Assembly (NCBI GenBank): GCA_015680685.1
Contig: MNCI01030945.1
Location: 482,745-546,744 of the forward strand
Source: Gnetum montanum
Lineage: Eukaryota; Streptophyta; Gnetopsida; Gnetales; Gnetaceae
DNA: 64,000 nt
Reading direction: 5' to 3'
Shown here: in pieces, positions 11,890-24,349 of the stretch
How the letters are laid out: every line of letters begins with the position of its first letter
Position numbering within the stretch: the first letter of the stretch is position 1
Translations under genes and position numbers: made by a program
Notes under the pieces: generated by a model
Database searches by the model: none
What the model was told of the DNA's origin: nothing
What the model saw: the letters and a program-made list of their open reading frames with translations, nothing else

Positions 11890-13840
11890 TACCCCCATGA
11901 TTGAATGAAAACGCGTCCTCGAGTTCCTTACAAAATATTGGGAAGGTATGGGATTATTGACTGAATGAGAACTGATAGCAATAGGGAATAATAGACTCAA
12001 AGTGCCCAGTGAACGGATCGACAAACATATTACAACATTGGTGTTCACGCCCATTGTGGAGAACACTATACATAAATGACATCTAGACCCTCATCCGACA
12101 GCTTAAAGAGAACGAGAGAGAGAAAAGAAAAATGAGGCACGTTGCTATCGATGTCAGAAATGTGCATTCCATTGTTCATCCATAACCCCATAGCCAAACT
12201 TGTTCCATGCATAAATGCTCCAGCTCCAGTCCATCCTGAGTGCTTCCTCCTATCCCAGTCCATTGTCTGTGTAATCACCATTTGCACACACAACACAATC
12301 ACAAATTAGCAAGGATAGATAAGCCATAATGCAGTTGACACCTTGCCTCGATATAAGCACATTGGCTGGGTTGTGGGTATGGCAGATATTGGGTTAGAGG
12401 TTTTTAACTGATAACTACCCAAGGTGTAGGGGTGAGATAGGTAATTAAATGGAAAAATTTGTGATAGGGCCCCCATGACTAAGAGCGATCCTCTGGTAGC
12501 GATAGGATGGAAAAACTGAAGGAACAATGAAGATGAGGGAAATAACAACAATGAAGCTAATGAAATGGATGTCATGGATGGGGATGAAACAAGAAATGGT
12601 TGATTGCAAAGAATGTTTAAGGAAAAGAACTTAACAATTACACCAAAAAGGAATGTCAATGGGTCCTTTCCAAAGCAGGCCCATGCCTTATATGCCTTAA
12701 CAGGCCCACAAACCAAAGAGTTCATAGGCTCTCGGAATGACATATGGAAACAATGGTTAAGAACTTACCCACAAGAGTTTACTGAAGACTAACAATGCAT
12801 CAACCAAGACATAGACTAATCATAAAATTGACAATGAGGTGGAATATGGGAAGAAATATGGAAGGAGAGGAGGAAATGGAATGGAATCCCAAGAGCAAGG
12901 TTGTGTAAAGTCCCTTGTGTATTATGTGGTTAAGGGGACTAAATAAAATTTACCCCAAGTTTGGACTCACCAACCACATCCAGTGACCTCGCATCAATAC
13001 ATTTGACCAACCCATCCTCATGAAGCAACAAGAATGCATCCATTGAGTGACCACCATTCCAAGGAGAGAAAGATAGAGAAGTAGGAAGCGAGAAAGGGCC
13101 TTAGTTAGAGGGAACCTTTAAGCATGGGTAACATGTCTTTCCAGTGCCATAACCAATGTTTATAGCCCATGTTTCTTATTATGTCTAAGGGGTGTGCTTT
13201 GAATTCCCACTAGTTTTTTTTTCATGAGAACCACACCATGCAAAGACTTATTTAGATTCATTCAACTTCTTGATATTTGGTCAATAGTGAAATGACAGAA
13301 GACTTATGAAAAGCATCCAAGTACCTAAGAGAATAGTCAACACAAATGTGTTGAATCCCCTTGAAGTCACACCTTTTCAATCCATTTGAATCTTTCCTTG
13401 GTTCGAAAAGTACTAAGCCACCAGTTCATTCATAAGTTTTTCTTACAAAAAAGGGACAGTACACTTCCAAACAAAGGGGAACCATAGAATTGAATGGACT
13501 CATTGCCTATTTTATCAAAAGAAACCATATCTTAGTATCAACATTGAAAATCAAAGGTAAAAACCAAACATTAACAATCAACACCATTATAGGACAATCC
13601 ACCATCATGATCACTTATTGTATGACGAATGAAAGTAAATCAAACAAACAAAGGAATAGTAAAAATGGTAACGATGGTGTAAAAAACAAAGTAAATATGA
13701 AAAAATGTGTAAAACAAAAAATGTGTAGAATAAAAATGTGTAAAGAAAAAATACAAAAGGAACTGAGGGCTGAGAGTGATTAGTATTGGTGGCGCTCTCC
13801 CCCACAACTGAGTTGGAGGGAGGAGATTCGAAATAGCGAG
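11890..13840 (-). other. Non-coding 3' region of element E
   Basis: No element protein can be read here. The region is shared with A and in blocks with B and D. Landmarks on the minus strand: AGTTGTGGGGGAGAG just after integrase (13,797-13,812), the block GTGTGACTTCAAGGGG (13,351-13,373), a block around GGAAAGACATGTTACCC (13,116-13,150), AGTCATGGGGGCCC (12,468-12,484), then GGTGATTACACAG followed by ACAATGG near 12,265, the position of the acceptor and start codon of the extra frame in B and D. Only about 370 bp separate that point from the LTR, so E lacks the extra frame. Confidence 0.6.
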
Positions 13841-14149
13841 TAGGGTTGTCCATCAACAGAGGTAGTATTGGTATTGGCTGTTCTAGGCTCATCGAAAGGT
13901 TTGGTTTGTTGGATGTTGGCCAACAATTTTTTATTTGGGTTATCAAGTTTGTAAATCATCATGGTTCCTGAAGGAAAAGTTGCATGAATAATATAAGGTC
14001 ATTCTCATAGCATTTGAAATTTAGTGTGTTATGGCACGTGTGTGGGGTTCCAATAAAGAACCTTATCCCCTAGTTGGTACTTAACTTTTCTAATTTTTAG
14101 GTTATGACGTCGTTTATTAAAAGCCTTGTGCAATTCATTAGATGATAGG

Positions 14150-14958
14150 GCGACTAATCAGTTCTCATCTAGCAGGTTAAGGTTCATTAACCATTTGTTT
14201 TGTGCTAGATTAAGGTCAAGGTTGAGATCACACGTCATAGATAGTGTACAAAGTTCTGCTTGAATAGGAAGCACTGGGAGTTTTCCGTACACTAACTCAT
14301 AGGGGGAGTAGCCTATAGGGAGTTTCCATGTGGAGCGGTATTTGCTAATGGTTATTGTCAATATTTCTGTAATCTCCCTATTGGTTACTTTAGCTTTACC
14401 ATTCTCTTGAAGGTCGTATGGTGTAGTTAGTTTGTATTTAACTCCTAAGTGTTACATCAACTTTCGAAAAGTCGTGCCCATAAAATGTGTACCATTATAT
14501 GAAATAAGTGCACGAGGCACACCAAACCTATTAACAATTTGTTATTGAACAAATCGTGTAGCAGTAGATGATGTATAGTCTATAACAACAACTACTTCTG
14601 CCCATTTTGTAAAGTAGTCAACGACAATGATATGTAAGCTTTTCCATTGGACATTAGTGTAATAGGCCCCATAAAATCAATTCCCCATATGTCGAAGGGT
14701 TCTAAAAGTTGAATCCATTGTTGTGGAACCTCCATCTTAGCAGTCATTCCCCCATCATGTTGGCAGCACTCACAAGATTGGACGAAATGATGAGCATCCT
14801 AGAACAATGTAGGCCAATAATATCCTACAAGCAAGATTTTAATGGCTATTCATCTCCTAGCATAATGACCCCCACAAGGACCCTCATGAGCATCTTGGAG
14901 AACTCGTAATTGATCTACATCAGAAACACACCATCAAACGAAGCCATCGGGACATACC
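14150..14958 (-). pseudogene. Element E integrase pseudogene
   Basis: On the minus strand I can read CQSCEQHDGGMT, then PFDIWGIDFMGPI with the first catalytic Asp, a decayed middle, and at 14,361-14,158 KLPIGYSPYELVYGKLPVLP. The last block matches the 'TPIGMSPYRLVYGK-CHLPVE' end of integrase in Athila-type gypsy elements. Several stops and shifts are present. It corresponds to B 26,010-27,110. Confidence 0.75.
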
Positions 14959-15531
14959 TTATAAAGGTGTCCATTGATTTCCATGAAATATTTGGCTCGG
15001 TAAAGAAACTATTATTTTTTTAACGTCTAACTCTTGTGGTGTTTCTTGTATAAGGAGATAGATAAGAATGCTATTATACAAATTTATTTTTGTGGTTAAT
15101 TGATTATTTACTACACATGCAAAGAGGAATCCATCAGGAAAGGGATCAGAAAGCGGATATTCATCCTCTTTATTGTCCCATCTTAACCGGGAAATGATTA
15201 GCAACAATGTTCTTGGTGCCTTTACGATCTATCATCGTAAGGTCAAACTCTTGTAAGATTACGAGCCATCGTATGATGCAAGGTCTCACCATTGGTTTAT
15301 TTAGCAAGAACCAAATTACACTATGGTGTGTGTGTACAAATACCTTATAGCCCAATACATAGTGCTTGAACCTATCTAGTGCAAAGACCACAACCATTAA
15401 TTCCTTTTCCTTTGTGATGTAGTTGAATTGTGCACTAGCAATACTTTGACTTGCACAATGAATGTAATAGGGTCATTTCTGATCATCTAACTATGTAAGT
15501 ACGGCTCCTAAAGCAAAGTTTGACACGTTAG
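14959..15531 (-). pseudogene. Element E RNase H pseudogene
   Basis: Minus-strand fragments MTNVSNFALGAVL, ELMVVVFALDRFKHYVLG, FVHTHHSVIWFLLNKP and LQEFDLTMIDRKGTKNIVA follow the gypsy RNase H order. The downstream linker (WDNKEDEYPLSDPFPDGF) is shared with B. Stops are present near 15,500 and the frame changes at about 15,200. Confidence 0.75.
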
Positions 15532-16160
15532 TCATGATGGACTTGTGAACATGGTCTTGGCTTGGTCTTCTAGTGCTATTTGGATTTGGTTGTATCCACT
15601 GTACCCATCTAGAAAACTATAGTACTGATGCCTTGTAATGGTGTCTAAGACTTGGTCGATGAATGGCAATGGAAATTCGTCATTGAATGTTGCCATGTTT
15701 AGTAGCCTAACGTCTATACACACCCTCCATTTACCTCCCTTTTTGGGCATAATAACTAATGGACTAATTCGCTATTAGTAATGAGGTAGATGATCCCAGC
15801 TTTTAGAAGTTGTTCAATTTCTTCTTTAATCACTTGCTTCAGCTTTGGATTCAATCGCCTCTACGGTTGTCATCAAGGCTTCATGGAGGGGTCTGTGTAA
15901 ATCCTATGTTGGCATATCCTAGGTTCTATTCTAGTATATTTGGGATATGATCAAGCAAAGGCTTTTGACCATTTTTTCTCCATTTTCAGTAGTCTCTCTT
16001 TTTGTTGAGGAGTGAGCTTAGCATTAATAATTACTGATTTTCCATTTTTGAGAAATGTATACTCCATATCGGTGGGCAATTATTTTAACTCAAGGGGCTC
16101 TAGCTTGAAGTTGTTAGGGATTTCCAACTTCCCTGAGTTGATACTTTCAATGTCAAGACT
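15532..16160 (-). pseudogene. Element E reverse transcriptase, active-site part deleted
   Basis: The fragment 15,750-15,532 reads MPKKGGKWRVCIDVRLLN, then DGYSGYNQIQIALEDQAK and TMFTSPS, the fingers and start of the palm of a gypsy RT. Directly after TSPS the reading passes into RNase H (MTNVSNFALG) at 15,531. In B the corresponding interval contains FMDDFSTYG and roughly 150 further residues; here they are gone. E is therefore pol-defective by deletion as well as by stops. Confidence 0.78.
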
Positions 16161-16451
16161 TGGAAGTTGGCAATGAACTTGCTCTAATGTGTCTATGCTA
16201 TCGATGTAAGCACAAGTCAAACCCTCAATTGGTTCAATGCATATAGTTGAATTGCTCTCTTGGTCAACTATTATCCACTAGATGCCTTCCTATCTTATGG
16301 ATACTGCATATAGGCATCTTTGTATGTTAGTTACTTATGCACATTAGTTGCATGTAGGTAATGTTAAACGTTGTACGAACCAGGAGTTTTGCATGCAATT
16401 ACACCCTGTGTCACTATATGTGATGCATAGAACTTTCTTCTTCTCGATCTT

Positions 16452-17111
16452 TTAAAACATATTTTCCTTTGATATCTCTAGGAAAAGATCACATATTCCT
16501 AGGTGTGCATCAATTGTGCTCAGCCATGCTCTTCCCATTATGATTGTGAAGTCCCTCTTACAGTTGTTGACTTGAATCACTAGGAAGTCGGCTGGATACG
16601 ACCATTCACAAATAGTGGTAACAATGTCCTCCACTAGTCCTAATGGGACAGTGATGGACTGGTCATCCAGCTCTAAATGAATGTTACTCTTTTTTAATGG
16701 AGACAAGTTCTAGGCTTTGTACATTTCTTGAGAGATTAAGTTGATACCAAAACCTGAATCCAAAAGAGCCTTGCAAGGTTCACTCCCAGTGATTTGTAAA
16801 TATGTAAGAGGACTTCGAGGATTGGAGAATTTCCTAGGAAGATGACCAGCCTTAATCCAATCAGTAATGGCATGCATTAACATGATCGTGTGCATTGAAT
16901 GTGGCCTTTGGTTTGAAGGGAGTTCTGAAGTTTCGGATGATGGTGAAGCCTTTGGAGAGTTACTCGCTTGTGACTGCAATGACTTGGTTGGACTGTTAAT
17001 CCTAAAGAAAGGTCTCTTCTTTACATGGTTGTCTGAACCAATAGTAGGGTGAGGATTAATAGCCCTTGTAGCATTACGTTGTTGTGGCTGGGCAAGGAGC
17101 TCACCCTGCAT
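16452..17111 (-). pseudogene. Element E protease pseudogene
   Basis: The active-site block is LLDSGFGINLISQEMY, followed by LVEDIVTTICEW, FLVIQVN and IIMGRAWLSTIDAHLGI. The two open parts, 17,111-16,710 and 16,706-16,452, are in the same frame and separated by one stop codon. This is the best preserved of the three related proteases (A, B, E) and shows the D-S-G triad expected for retropepsins. Confidence 0.8.
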
Positions 17112-17159
17112 GGCTGGAGCAGATGGTAATGGAGTTAAGGGTGGAAGAGATGCAGTTGG

Positions 17160-19372
17160 ATGAGAAGGATAGTATGTTTGTGGAACATCACCCCTAGGAG
17201 AAGGAGTTCTATAATACTCATGGGCTTGGTAGTGAGGTTGTCAAGTAATGTGACTAGTAGAGTCACGTGGAGAGATTGGCTGCTACACATAGTATCCATA
17301 CAGGTTGGGTTGATGGTAAGGGTACTGTTGACGTGGTGGTGGCATTCCCCATGATTGTGGATGTTGCCACTATTGATACTGCTCATTTGATTGTGGTGGA
17401 GTTCCACTTGGATAATACATCAAGGGTTGGTGGAACTACCTTGGGTTACCTTGGGGATAAGGTAACTTTCAGGGTGTTTGCCTTGTGTTTAATCATGGGT
17501 TGAGTGCATACACCCCATACTCCTACAAATGTGAGATTACAGGGCAACATCCATTAGGATGGTCATATTGGCATATCTCACATCCACCATCATTATTTGT
17601 ATCTGAATCCACAACCTCTTTGATGATGGTAACTTTGCCCTTACCTTTGTTATGTGCATATTCAGCTTCTCTCTTTTTTCTCCTTTCTCAATCACTGCCT
17701 TCCTCTCTAGACTTCTCTACTATTTTGAGAATTGTTTGAAATCTATTATCTAGAGAGTCCCACATTTGGTCCACCTTTGCTGATACTTTTGATGCAAGTT
17801 TTTGAATGGGCAGGGTTTTCCTATTCACTATCTCTTTAAGTGGTGACTCTTCTTCATCCTCACAAAATCTAACTCCCTTCATTCGAAAGGAAAGATCTCT
17901 GTAATATTCTTCTACACTCTCTCTTTTCCTTAACTCACCTTCCTCTTTAGCAACTTGCTCCAACAATCTTTGTAGGCATAAGTCTCAAGTGTTCTTCATG
18001 TTTCATGCCTAAGCCCATCTACAAGATGACGTAGTTGTTCCCTTTGTGAGTAACCATGGCTTGGGCAACGATGTAATAGTGCATAATATCGACCCATGGC
18101 AGCATCCAAGGGTTCATGTCCTCCTTATTTACATCCTTAGATTTGCTTTCACAGGTTGGACACTTGGGAGTACATTTGATACTTATCATTGAATAGTTCT
18201 AACATGGTACTCCATCGGCGAATGGACTTCAGTTCTAAGAACCAGTACTAGCTTTCCGCTTCCTTAATCAGTGTCCGTGGAAACAACTTGAGTTTTTGCC
18301 ACTCATTTTCTGTGTTTTACAAGGCACATGCATCGTGAAATGCTTACAAATAATTTTGAGGATCAGCACTGTATCCTCCTTCAAATCATGGGATATTGTT
18401 CATGTCCAATCTTTTGATCCTACTATCTTTTTGGTGCCTTGTTGGTATTCTAACAGCCTCAGTTATATCTAACATACTTTGGGTAGTGAGTATGGGTTCA
18501 TCATGATCGTACTATCTATGGCGTCTATGATGCCTATGTTATTCCCTACTCTCCCTCCTTTCATGATGAGTTTCTCTAGAATGCCCTTGTCCCCTTTCTC
18601 GACTACTTCGTCTATGATTCCTATTTCGCTTACCATTATCCTCAAGGTCTTTTTCCTTACGACTGCATCTAGATCCTGAAGGAGATGATGAAGGTGAATA
18701 AGAAGGAGGACCATCACCATGATGATGCCTACTTCCTTCTCTTCGGTGGTTGTAGCCTCGATCGCTGTTATGATCAGAATGTCCATCTTTGTCATGTGTT
18801 CGTGTTCCTTTGTTAGACCCTTTGTGTCCATTGGTACCAGAATCCAGGTTATGGATAGTTGAGTGAAGATTCTGATACACCACCCCTTGACCAAAGTCAA
18901 CGAGAGGAACATCACTGTGTGGGAGACTTCTTGAGGTAAGTTCACCATCCTCATTTTCACCTATGACATACAAGACATTCTGAGACAACTTCCCTTTCAT
19001 GGATTCATAATGTCTCTCTTGTTGTAAATCCCTTTGATGTTGTGCCTCCATGGGTTGATAATCTTTCGAGTCATGATCATGCACAATGTACTCTACATAT
19101 AAGTGCTACATACCAATTCGTGTGAGAGCACGAAGGAGCATGCCTGAGACTGAGTGATCGGGAGGTAACACTATGTTACCTTCTAAATCATGCCAACGTA
19201 GTTGTTCATCCTGGTGAAGGATAAAGGTAAAGTTTGGTATATACTCATCGAGATGAATGTATACCACACCAAACTGTTGGGGGACTGGCAGATCATCATG
19301 TGTATTATGTCTTTGAGTATTCCTTGTATCAGAGCTAGGCGATGAAACACTCTCGTAAGAAGAAGGAGACAT
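17160..19372 (-). pseudogene. Element E gag pseudogene
   Basis: Starting at the ATG at 19,372 (MSPSSYESV), the frame gives VPQQFGVVYIHLDEYIPNF and LHQDEQLRWHDLEGNIVLPP, closely matching the gag start of A. It continues in another segment (19,084-18,539) rich in His, Arg, Asp and Ser. The capsid part (about 18,460-17,990) is present but broken by stops and shifts, and the segment 17,966-17,688 (VKFCEDEEESPLKE-like) matches A 3,335-2,880. It has the same layout as A. Confidence 0.78.
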
Positions 19373-19490
19373 AATTGTCTATTCAGTGTGCAATACTTTT
19401 CATTTCAATAATTGTAAGATAACCAACCCTAAGGGTTCGTTCCAACGATGGGACAATTTCCTAAGTTCTAGCTAGCACACAAATAACAAA

Positions 19491-19510
19491 GTCCCCGACA
19501 ACGGTGCCAA
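19491..19510 (-). promoter_or_regulatory. Primer binding site of element E
   Basis: The minus strand reads TTGGCACCGTTGTCGGGGAC directly next to the LTR end, one base different from the site in A (GCGCC to GCACC). Confidence 0.85.
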
Positions 19511-19955
19511 TGATGAGCAACGAGGTATCCCTATGCTCAACCTTACGAATACAAGCGTCCATGCACGATCCAGTTGAATTCCAAGAACTAAGTACTTATG
19601 CGCCTTTACAGAATAAGGATGGGTTAGTCAATCGTTGTCTTCCCAAGCTTACTTGTATGGAACGATTGTATGGTTAAGTAAACTTGAGGTATATGATTTT
19701 TATATATTTTTTATGTCTATGTCCTGGTGCTACAAAGGGAGAAGTGAAATAATTAAGTAACTAATTCAATTTCACTAATCTACTATGCTTTAACTAGTCC
19801 TACTCCAACATCTATTCTCACTTGTCGTACACATCCTGAACTAGTGCAACACTACTGGGATTACCAAACGCTAATCGTTACTGGGTTACCAAGTGTTCCA
19901 CGCATGCTCGAAGTGGTCGTACTAAGTGTGCTTACTTGGGAGAGTTAATAAGGAA

Positions 19956-20008
<53 letters not shown>

Positions 20009-20189
20009 NGGAAAAAGGGAAAATTTCGGGTAAGGGATTAAGGCTAAATTAAATAACTATCCTAAACCAAGTGCGCCTGCCTCTTATTTATAGGTGACTA
20101 GATAGGCCTCGATATTAGATGTTCGATATCGCTTGGAAGGCCCCGATATCGTGTACCTGATATCGCAGATGCGATATCGCGGCTTATCA
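19511..20189 (-). repeat. Element E 5' LTR, shortened
   Basis: It matches 11,059-11,889 but is 679 bp rather than 831 bp. The difference lies after a long GA microsatellite (about 19,955-20,008) that ends in a single N at 20,009, so the missing ~150 bp may be an assembly collapse rather than a real deletion. The U3 end (20,100-20,189) carries GATATCGC words. Confidence 0.82.
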
Positions 20190-20194
20190 ACTTC

Positions 20195-20560
20195 TTTTGT
20201 GAGTTTAGAAATTGAAGTGCTTTGTGGTCTATCATCAAAGCGAACTCTTTGGGCAACAAGTAATGCCTCCAATGCTTGATTGCTTGANATTCTTTGGGCA
20301 ACAAGTAATGCCTCCAATGCTTGATTGCTTGAAGAACAGCATACAATTCCTTCTCATACATGCTATATTTTTGCCTTAACTCATTTAATTTTTTAGAAAA
20401 GAAAGTAAGAAGCCTACCTTCTTGTGAAAGTACCCCACCAATGGAAAGTCCACTTGCATCCACCTCCACATAAAAAAGCTTCTGAAAATCTAGAATTGCA
20501 AATACTAATTCATTGGTAATCTTTGCTTTCAATAAGTCAAAGCTCCCTTGGGTTTCATTA
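20195..20560 (-). pseudogene. Element C RNase H, N-terminal fragment
   Basis: The minus strand reads FYVEVDASGLSIGGVLSQ, YSMYEKELYAVLQAIKHW and LMIDHKALQFLNSQKKL. The three acidic positions expected of RNase H (VDAS, EKEL, IDHK) are visible. A 42-bp exact duplication around an N at 20,288 repeats the IKHWRHYLLPKE part; this is probably an assembly join. The domain is interrupted at 20,189/20,190 by E. Confidence 0.85.
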
Positions 20561-20562
20561 TC

Positions 20563-20885
20563 CTACCTAAATTCTTTATTTTTCTTCAACAAAGCAAACA
20601 TAGGCCATGAAATATCAATAAAATTTTTGATGAACCATCTATAAAAATCTACTAAACTAAGGAATGATCTTACCTCCTCAAAATTCTTAGGAGTTGGCCA
20701 ATCCTTTATAACATTCACATTGGTAGCTTTCATCCAAATTTGATTTTTAGAAACCACATGCCCTAAATATGTGATTTCCCTATTGAAGAAATGACTTTTT
20801 TTTTAATGTTGATTGCCAACTACACCTCCTCCAACTTAAGGCACTCCATCCTTAAGTAATCCAAGTGCTCTTCCTCATTAGAGTT
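20563..20885 (-). pseudogene. Element C reverse transcriptase, C-terminal fragment
   Basis: The minus strand gives LGHVVSKNQI, IKDWPTPKNFEEVRSFLSL and FYRWFIKNFIDI, the thumb/connection part of a gypsy RT ('YLGH-VS--G', 'W--P-----RSFLGL--YYR-FI--F'). The N-terminal part including the catalytic motif lies at 41,621-42,240, separated by element B. Confidence 0.88.
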
Positions 20886-21752
20886 TGATGAGTCATGTTT
20901 TCTTGGGTTTCATCAATGAGGCCTCATCAATGCAGCCCTATTGACATGTTGTGTCAACATGGAATTTGATGCATTGATGTGGACTTGTTGATGCACTATC
21001 TATTTTTGCTTATAAATATGCGCTCACCCACTATGTTTATGGCATTTTTGGTCATAGTTATAGTAGAGCTCTTGCAGTTTTCTTGCTTGAAAGTTAGAAT
21101 ATTTTTCTAAGTGCCTGCAGTAGGAGTCAAAGAGTGTACGGATCTTTATTCGAGCATTGTTGTACCTAAGCACAATAGTGTGTGCGATAATAAAGATGAG
21201 CTTTCTGATAAACCTTACAGCACTTTGAAATAGATTAATTATTTATTTATGCATTTAATGTTTTATGCAATTTTATTTAATGTTTTAGGTAATTAAGCTA
21301 GATTAAATATTGATTAATTAAGCACATAGGTACGACCACTTCAAGCATACACTTGGCACTTGGTAATCCCAGTAACGCTTAATGTTTGGTAACCTAGTAG
21401 TGTTAAACATGTTTAGGATGTGTATGGTAAGTGGGAATGGATGCCTATGTTAGGATTAGCTAGGTGTGGCTAGTTAGATTCAATTAGAAATTTATTTATT
21501 TTATTTTATACATTATTCTTTACCCTTAGGTGACTTAAAGTATAAAACATAAAAATGATAAAAATCATATGGCTCAGTTGCACTTAATCATACCTTTGCA
21601 TTTCATAAGTATAATTGAGAAGACAACAATTAGTTTTACTTCCTAGAGACTAGTGTACTTAGAAGGATATATGTTCATGAAATTTGACTAGATCGCATGT
21701 GAATGCTTAGTGATTCATATGGTTGGGCATAAGATCTACTTGTTACTCATCA
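20886..21752 (+). repeat. Element B 5' LTR
   Basis: It starts TGATGAGTCATG and ends TTACTCATCA. A TATA box CTTATAAATATG lies at 21,009-21,020, so transcription should begin shortly after. The first 120 bp are built from TTGATG and CATCAA words that can pair with each other. The 3' copy is the split pair 32,250-32,536 and 41,054-41,620. Confidence 0.88.
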
Positions 21753-21772
21753 TTGGCACCATTGCAGGGGAG
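21753..21772 (+). promoter_or_regulatory. Primer binding site of element B
   Basis: TTGGCACCATTGCAGGGGAG immediately follows the LTR end; it is a decayed version of the site in A, E and D. Confidence 0.8.
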
Positions 21773-21933
21773 TTGTAGTTTGATACGTGCACTATCTAGG
21801 ACTTAGTGAATATTATTTAAGATCATTGGAATGAGCCCTAAGCTCACAATCATTCAAAATAATAATAATTATAATTACAATTTAGGCACATTAAAATTTT
21901 CTCTAATCCAAAATTTCTTTTCTCATAGGCATA

Positions 21934-23350
21934 ATGAATCAAAACCACCAGTGCCCCAAGAATTCAAAGTGGTGTACACTCATTGAGATGAGTTTATACC
22001 TGATTTCACCTTCATCCTATGTCAGGATGAATAACTATAGTGGAGAGATATGGAGGGCAATGTTGTGTTGCCTTTTGATTGATCTATTCCTAGGATGCTG
22101 CTCTAAACTCTTAAGAGGTTGGGCATCTAGGATCTCCATGATGAATACGTTGTGTAGGACCATGACTATCGGGACTATCATCCCATAGAAACACAATGCA
22201 AATGAGATCGGCGCTAGGGGAAGCACCATGAAGCTATGAAGAGGAAATGATTTACTAATGCCTTATTAAACATTGTATGCAACCATGAACATGTATTCTT
22301 TCCTTCTGCATAGATGTCCAAGCCATGGTTATTCTTAGCAGGAGTAACTTCACCATATCATAGATGGGCTTCGATTAGAAATGAGGAGAACTCTTGGGGT
22401 TTATGCCTAAGGGAGACTGTCTAAATGAAGAGCTCATCAAATTCAAAGGCTGATTGAGTAGTTTGTAAAAGAAGAAGGTGAGTTAAGAAAATGAGAAAGT
22501 GTTGAGGAGCATATTCAAAACCCTTCTATCAATTGAAGGAAGGTCTGATTCTATGATAGTGAAAGGGGGTAACACTTGATGAAGTGGTGCAGCAAAAAAT
22601 GTTACCAATTTAAAAATTTGTATCTAAAATTTCAACTAAGGTTGATAAAATGTGGGAATCTTTGGATGAAAAATTTCAAACTACTCTAAAAATTGTAGAA
22701 GAATCTAAATAACAAGGTAGTGATCGTGATTGCAGGAGAAGAAAAGAAGCGGAACATGCCTACCAAAGGGGTAAGGGCAAAACTACTATAGTAGAAGTGT
22801 TTATGGAGTTAGAATCATATGATGATAGTGGGTGTGAGGCCTATATGAACATCCTAAGGGATGTTGTTCTATTGTGTTATACTTACAAGAATCTAGGGTA
22901 TATGCTTTGAATCATAGACTAGCACAAAGGGAAGCATCCTGAAGGTTGCCTTATCCTCAAGGCAACCCAAGGTAGTTCCACTAGTAACAACAAGCTTATT
23001 ATCCAAGTGGAGCTCCACCACAACCATATGAGCAGTACCATCAGTGGTATCACCCATAGTCATGGGGGATACCACCACTAAGGTAGCAATACCCTTACAG
23101 GAAGCTTGATCCATATGGGTACTATGTTCAACAACCCATGTCTTCGCATGACTCTTCTAGTCATGCTTATTTTCAACATCACTACTACCCTCTAGAGTAC
23201 TTAATAACTCATTCTCCATCTCCTAGAGGGGAATCCTCATATTCCTATCATCTTTTTCATCCTTCAGCACATGTTCCTCCACCCTCAACCCAATTACTAC
23301 CTACTCCATCCATGTAGGATGAAACTCCTGTGTAGCTGTAGCAACGTAAC
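21934..23350 (+). pseudogene. Element B gag pseudogene
   Basis: Read across frames, the start parallels A and E: PPVPQEFKVVYTH, then EFIPDFTFILCQDE and WRDMEGNVVLPF. The part near 22,300-22,450 gives the capsid words IIDGLR and LGVYA-like sequence, and 22,600-22,830 corresponds to A 3,335-2,880. Stops and frameshifts occur throughout and the central capsid region is shorter than in A, so about 200 residues seem lost. Confidence 0.65.
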
Positions 23351-23639
23351 ACTACTAGGGCTGTTAACTTACATTTGGTTCCTTAACTAAGTGGTTTGAA
23401 ACCAAAATCTTGTAAAAGACCATTCTTCTAAGCCAATAGTCCTACAAAGCCATCACTGACTTATGCAGCTGGTCATCCTATGTCTCCTTCATCCTCTACA
23501 TCCATTCCTTTCGAGAGACCTTCAATCCAAACACCTCCTAAGATTTGCACAATCATGTTAACCCATGCTATATCTCAATTGGATTAAGGCTAGAAACCTT
23601 CATAGGAAAATAGCTAATCCTAGAAGTCCTCTTAGCTCC

Positions 23640-24010
23640 CTATAGATTGTAGGAAATGAGCCATGTAAGGCTCTTCTCGATTCGAGTTCTGGTATTAATT
23701 TAATTTCCCATGAAATATACAAATCTTAGAACCTTCCTCCTCTCAAGAAGATTAATATTTATTTAGAATTGGTAGATTATTTCATCACTATTCCCTTGGG
23801 ATTAGTGGAGGACATTGTAACCACTATCTGTGGGTGGTCGTATCTTGTCAATTTCTTGGTGATCAAAGTTGACAGTTGCAAGGGGGACTTTTCGATCATT
23901 ATGGGAAGGGCTTAGTTGAGCATTGTTGATGCATGAATGAGAATAAAGATTTTTCCCTATATATTTTCAAGGAAAATTGATTCAAAAAGATCGAGAAGAA
24001 GAGAGTTCCA
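23640..24010 (+). pseudogene. Element B protease pseudogene
   Basis: The words CKALLDSSSGINLISHEIY, LGLVEDIVTTICGWSY, FLVIKVDSCKGDFSIIMGRA follow the same order as in E. The catalytic triad reads D-S-S instead of D-S-G, so the copy is inactive. Confidence 0.75.
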
Positions 24011-24349
24011 TGCATCGTGTAGAGTCATACTGAGTGCAACTATATGCAAAAACTCTAGTTTATCAAAAGCACATTAATTAAAGCATGTAGATAGTGTGCA
24101 GATGAATCTGAAATCTAAAAGTACCTCTACATGATGACCAAAAAATAGGAGGGCACCCAGTGGATGACAACTGATTCTAAAAGCAGCAAACTTAACATGG
24201 AACCTACTGAGAGCCTAACTTGTGCCTATGTTGAAGGCATGGATGAACTGAAGCAAGTTCATCGCCAACTGTCTGATGATCAACCTGATGATATTGATTA
24301 GGAAGAGTTGGAAATCCCTAACAATTTTAAATAGAAACCCTTAGACTTG

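Larger units (their letters stand above)
11059..20189 (-). mobile_element. Element E: Ty3/gypsy retrotransposon inserted in C
   Basis: E reads on the minus strand, with the 3' LTR at 11,059-11,889 and the 5' LTR at 19,511-20,189. It is flanked by ACTTT (11,054-11,058) and ACTTC (20,190-20,194), a 5-bp target duplication with one change. Removing it restores the RNase H frame of C. Internal order: primer site, gag, protease, truncated RT, RNase H, integrase, then about 1.9 kb of non-coding sequence and a polypurine tract CATGGGGGTA next to the 3' LTR. Its RT lacks the catalytic YxDD-type segment, so E could not move on its own. It is closest to A in sequence. Confidence 0.9.

Noticed and set aside
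12306-12743. 145-codon open stretch in element E, minus strand
   Set aside because: It falls in the conserved non-coding region; A is broken at the same place and no family motif is present.
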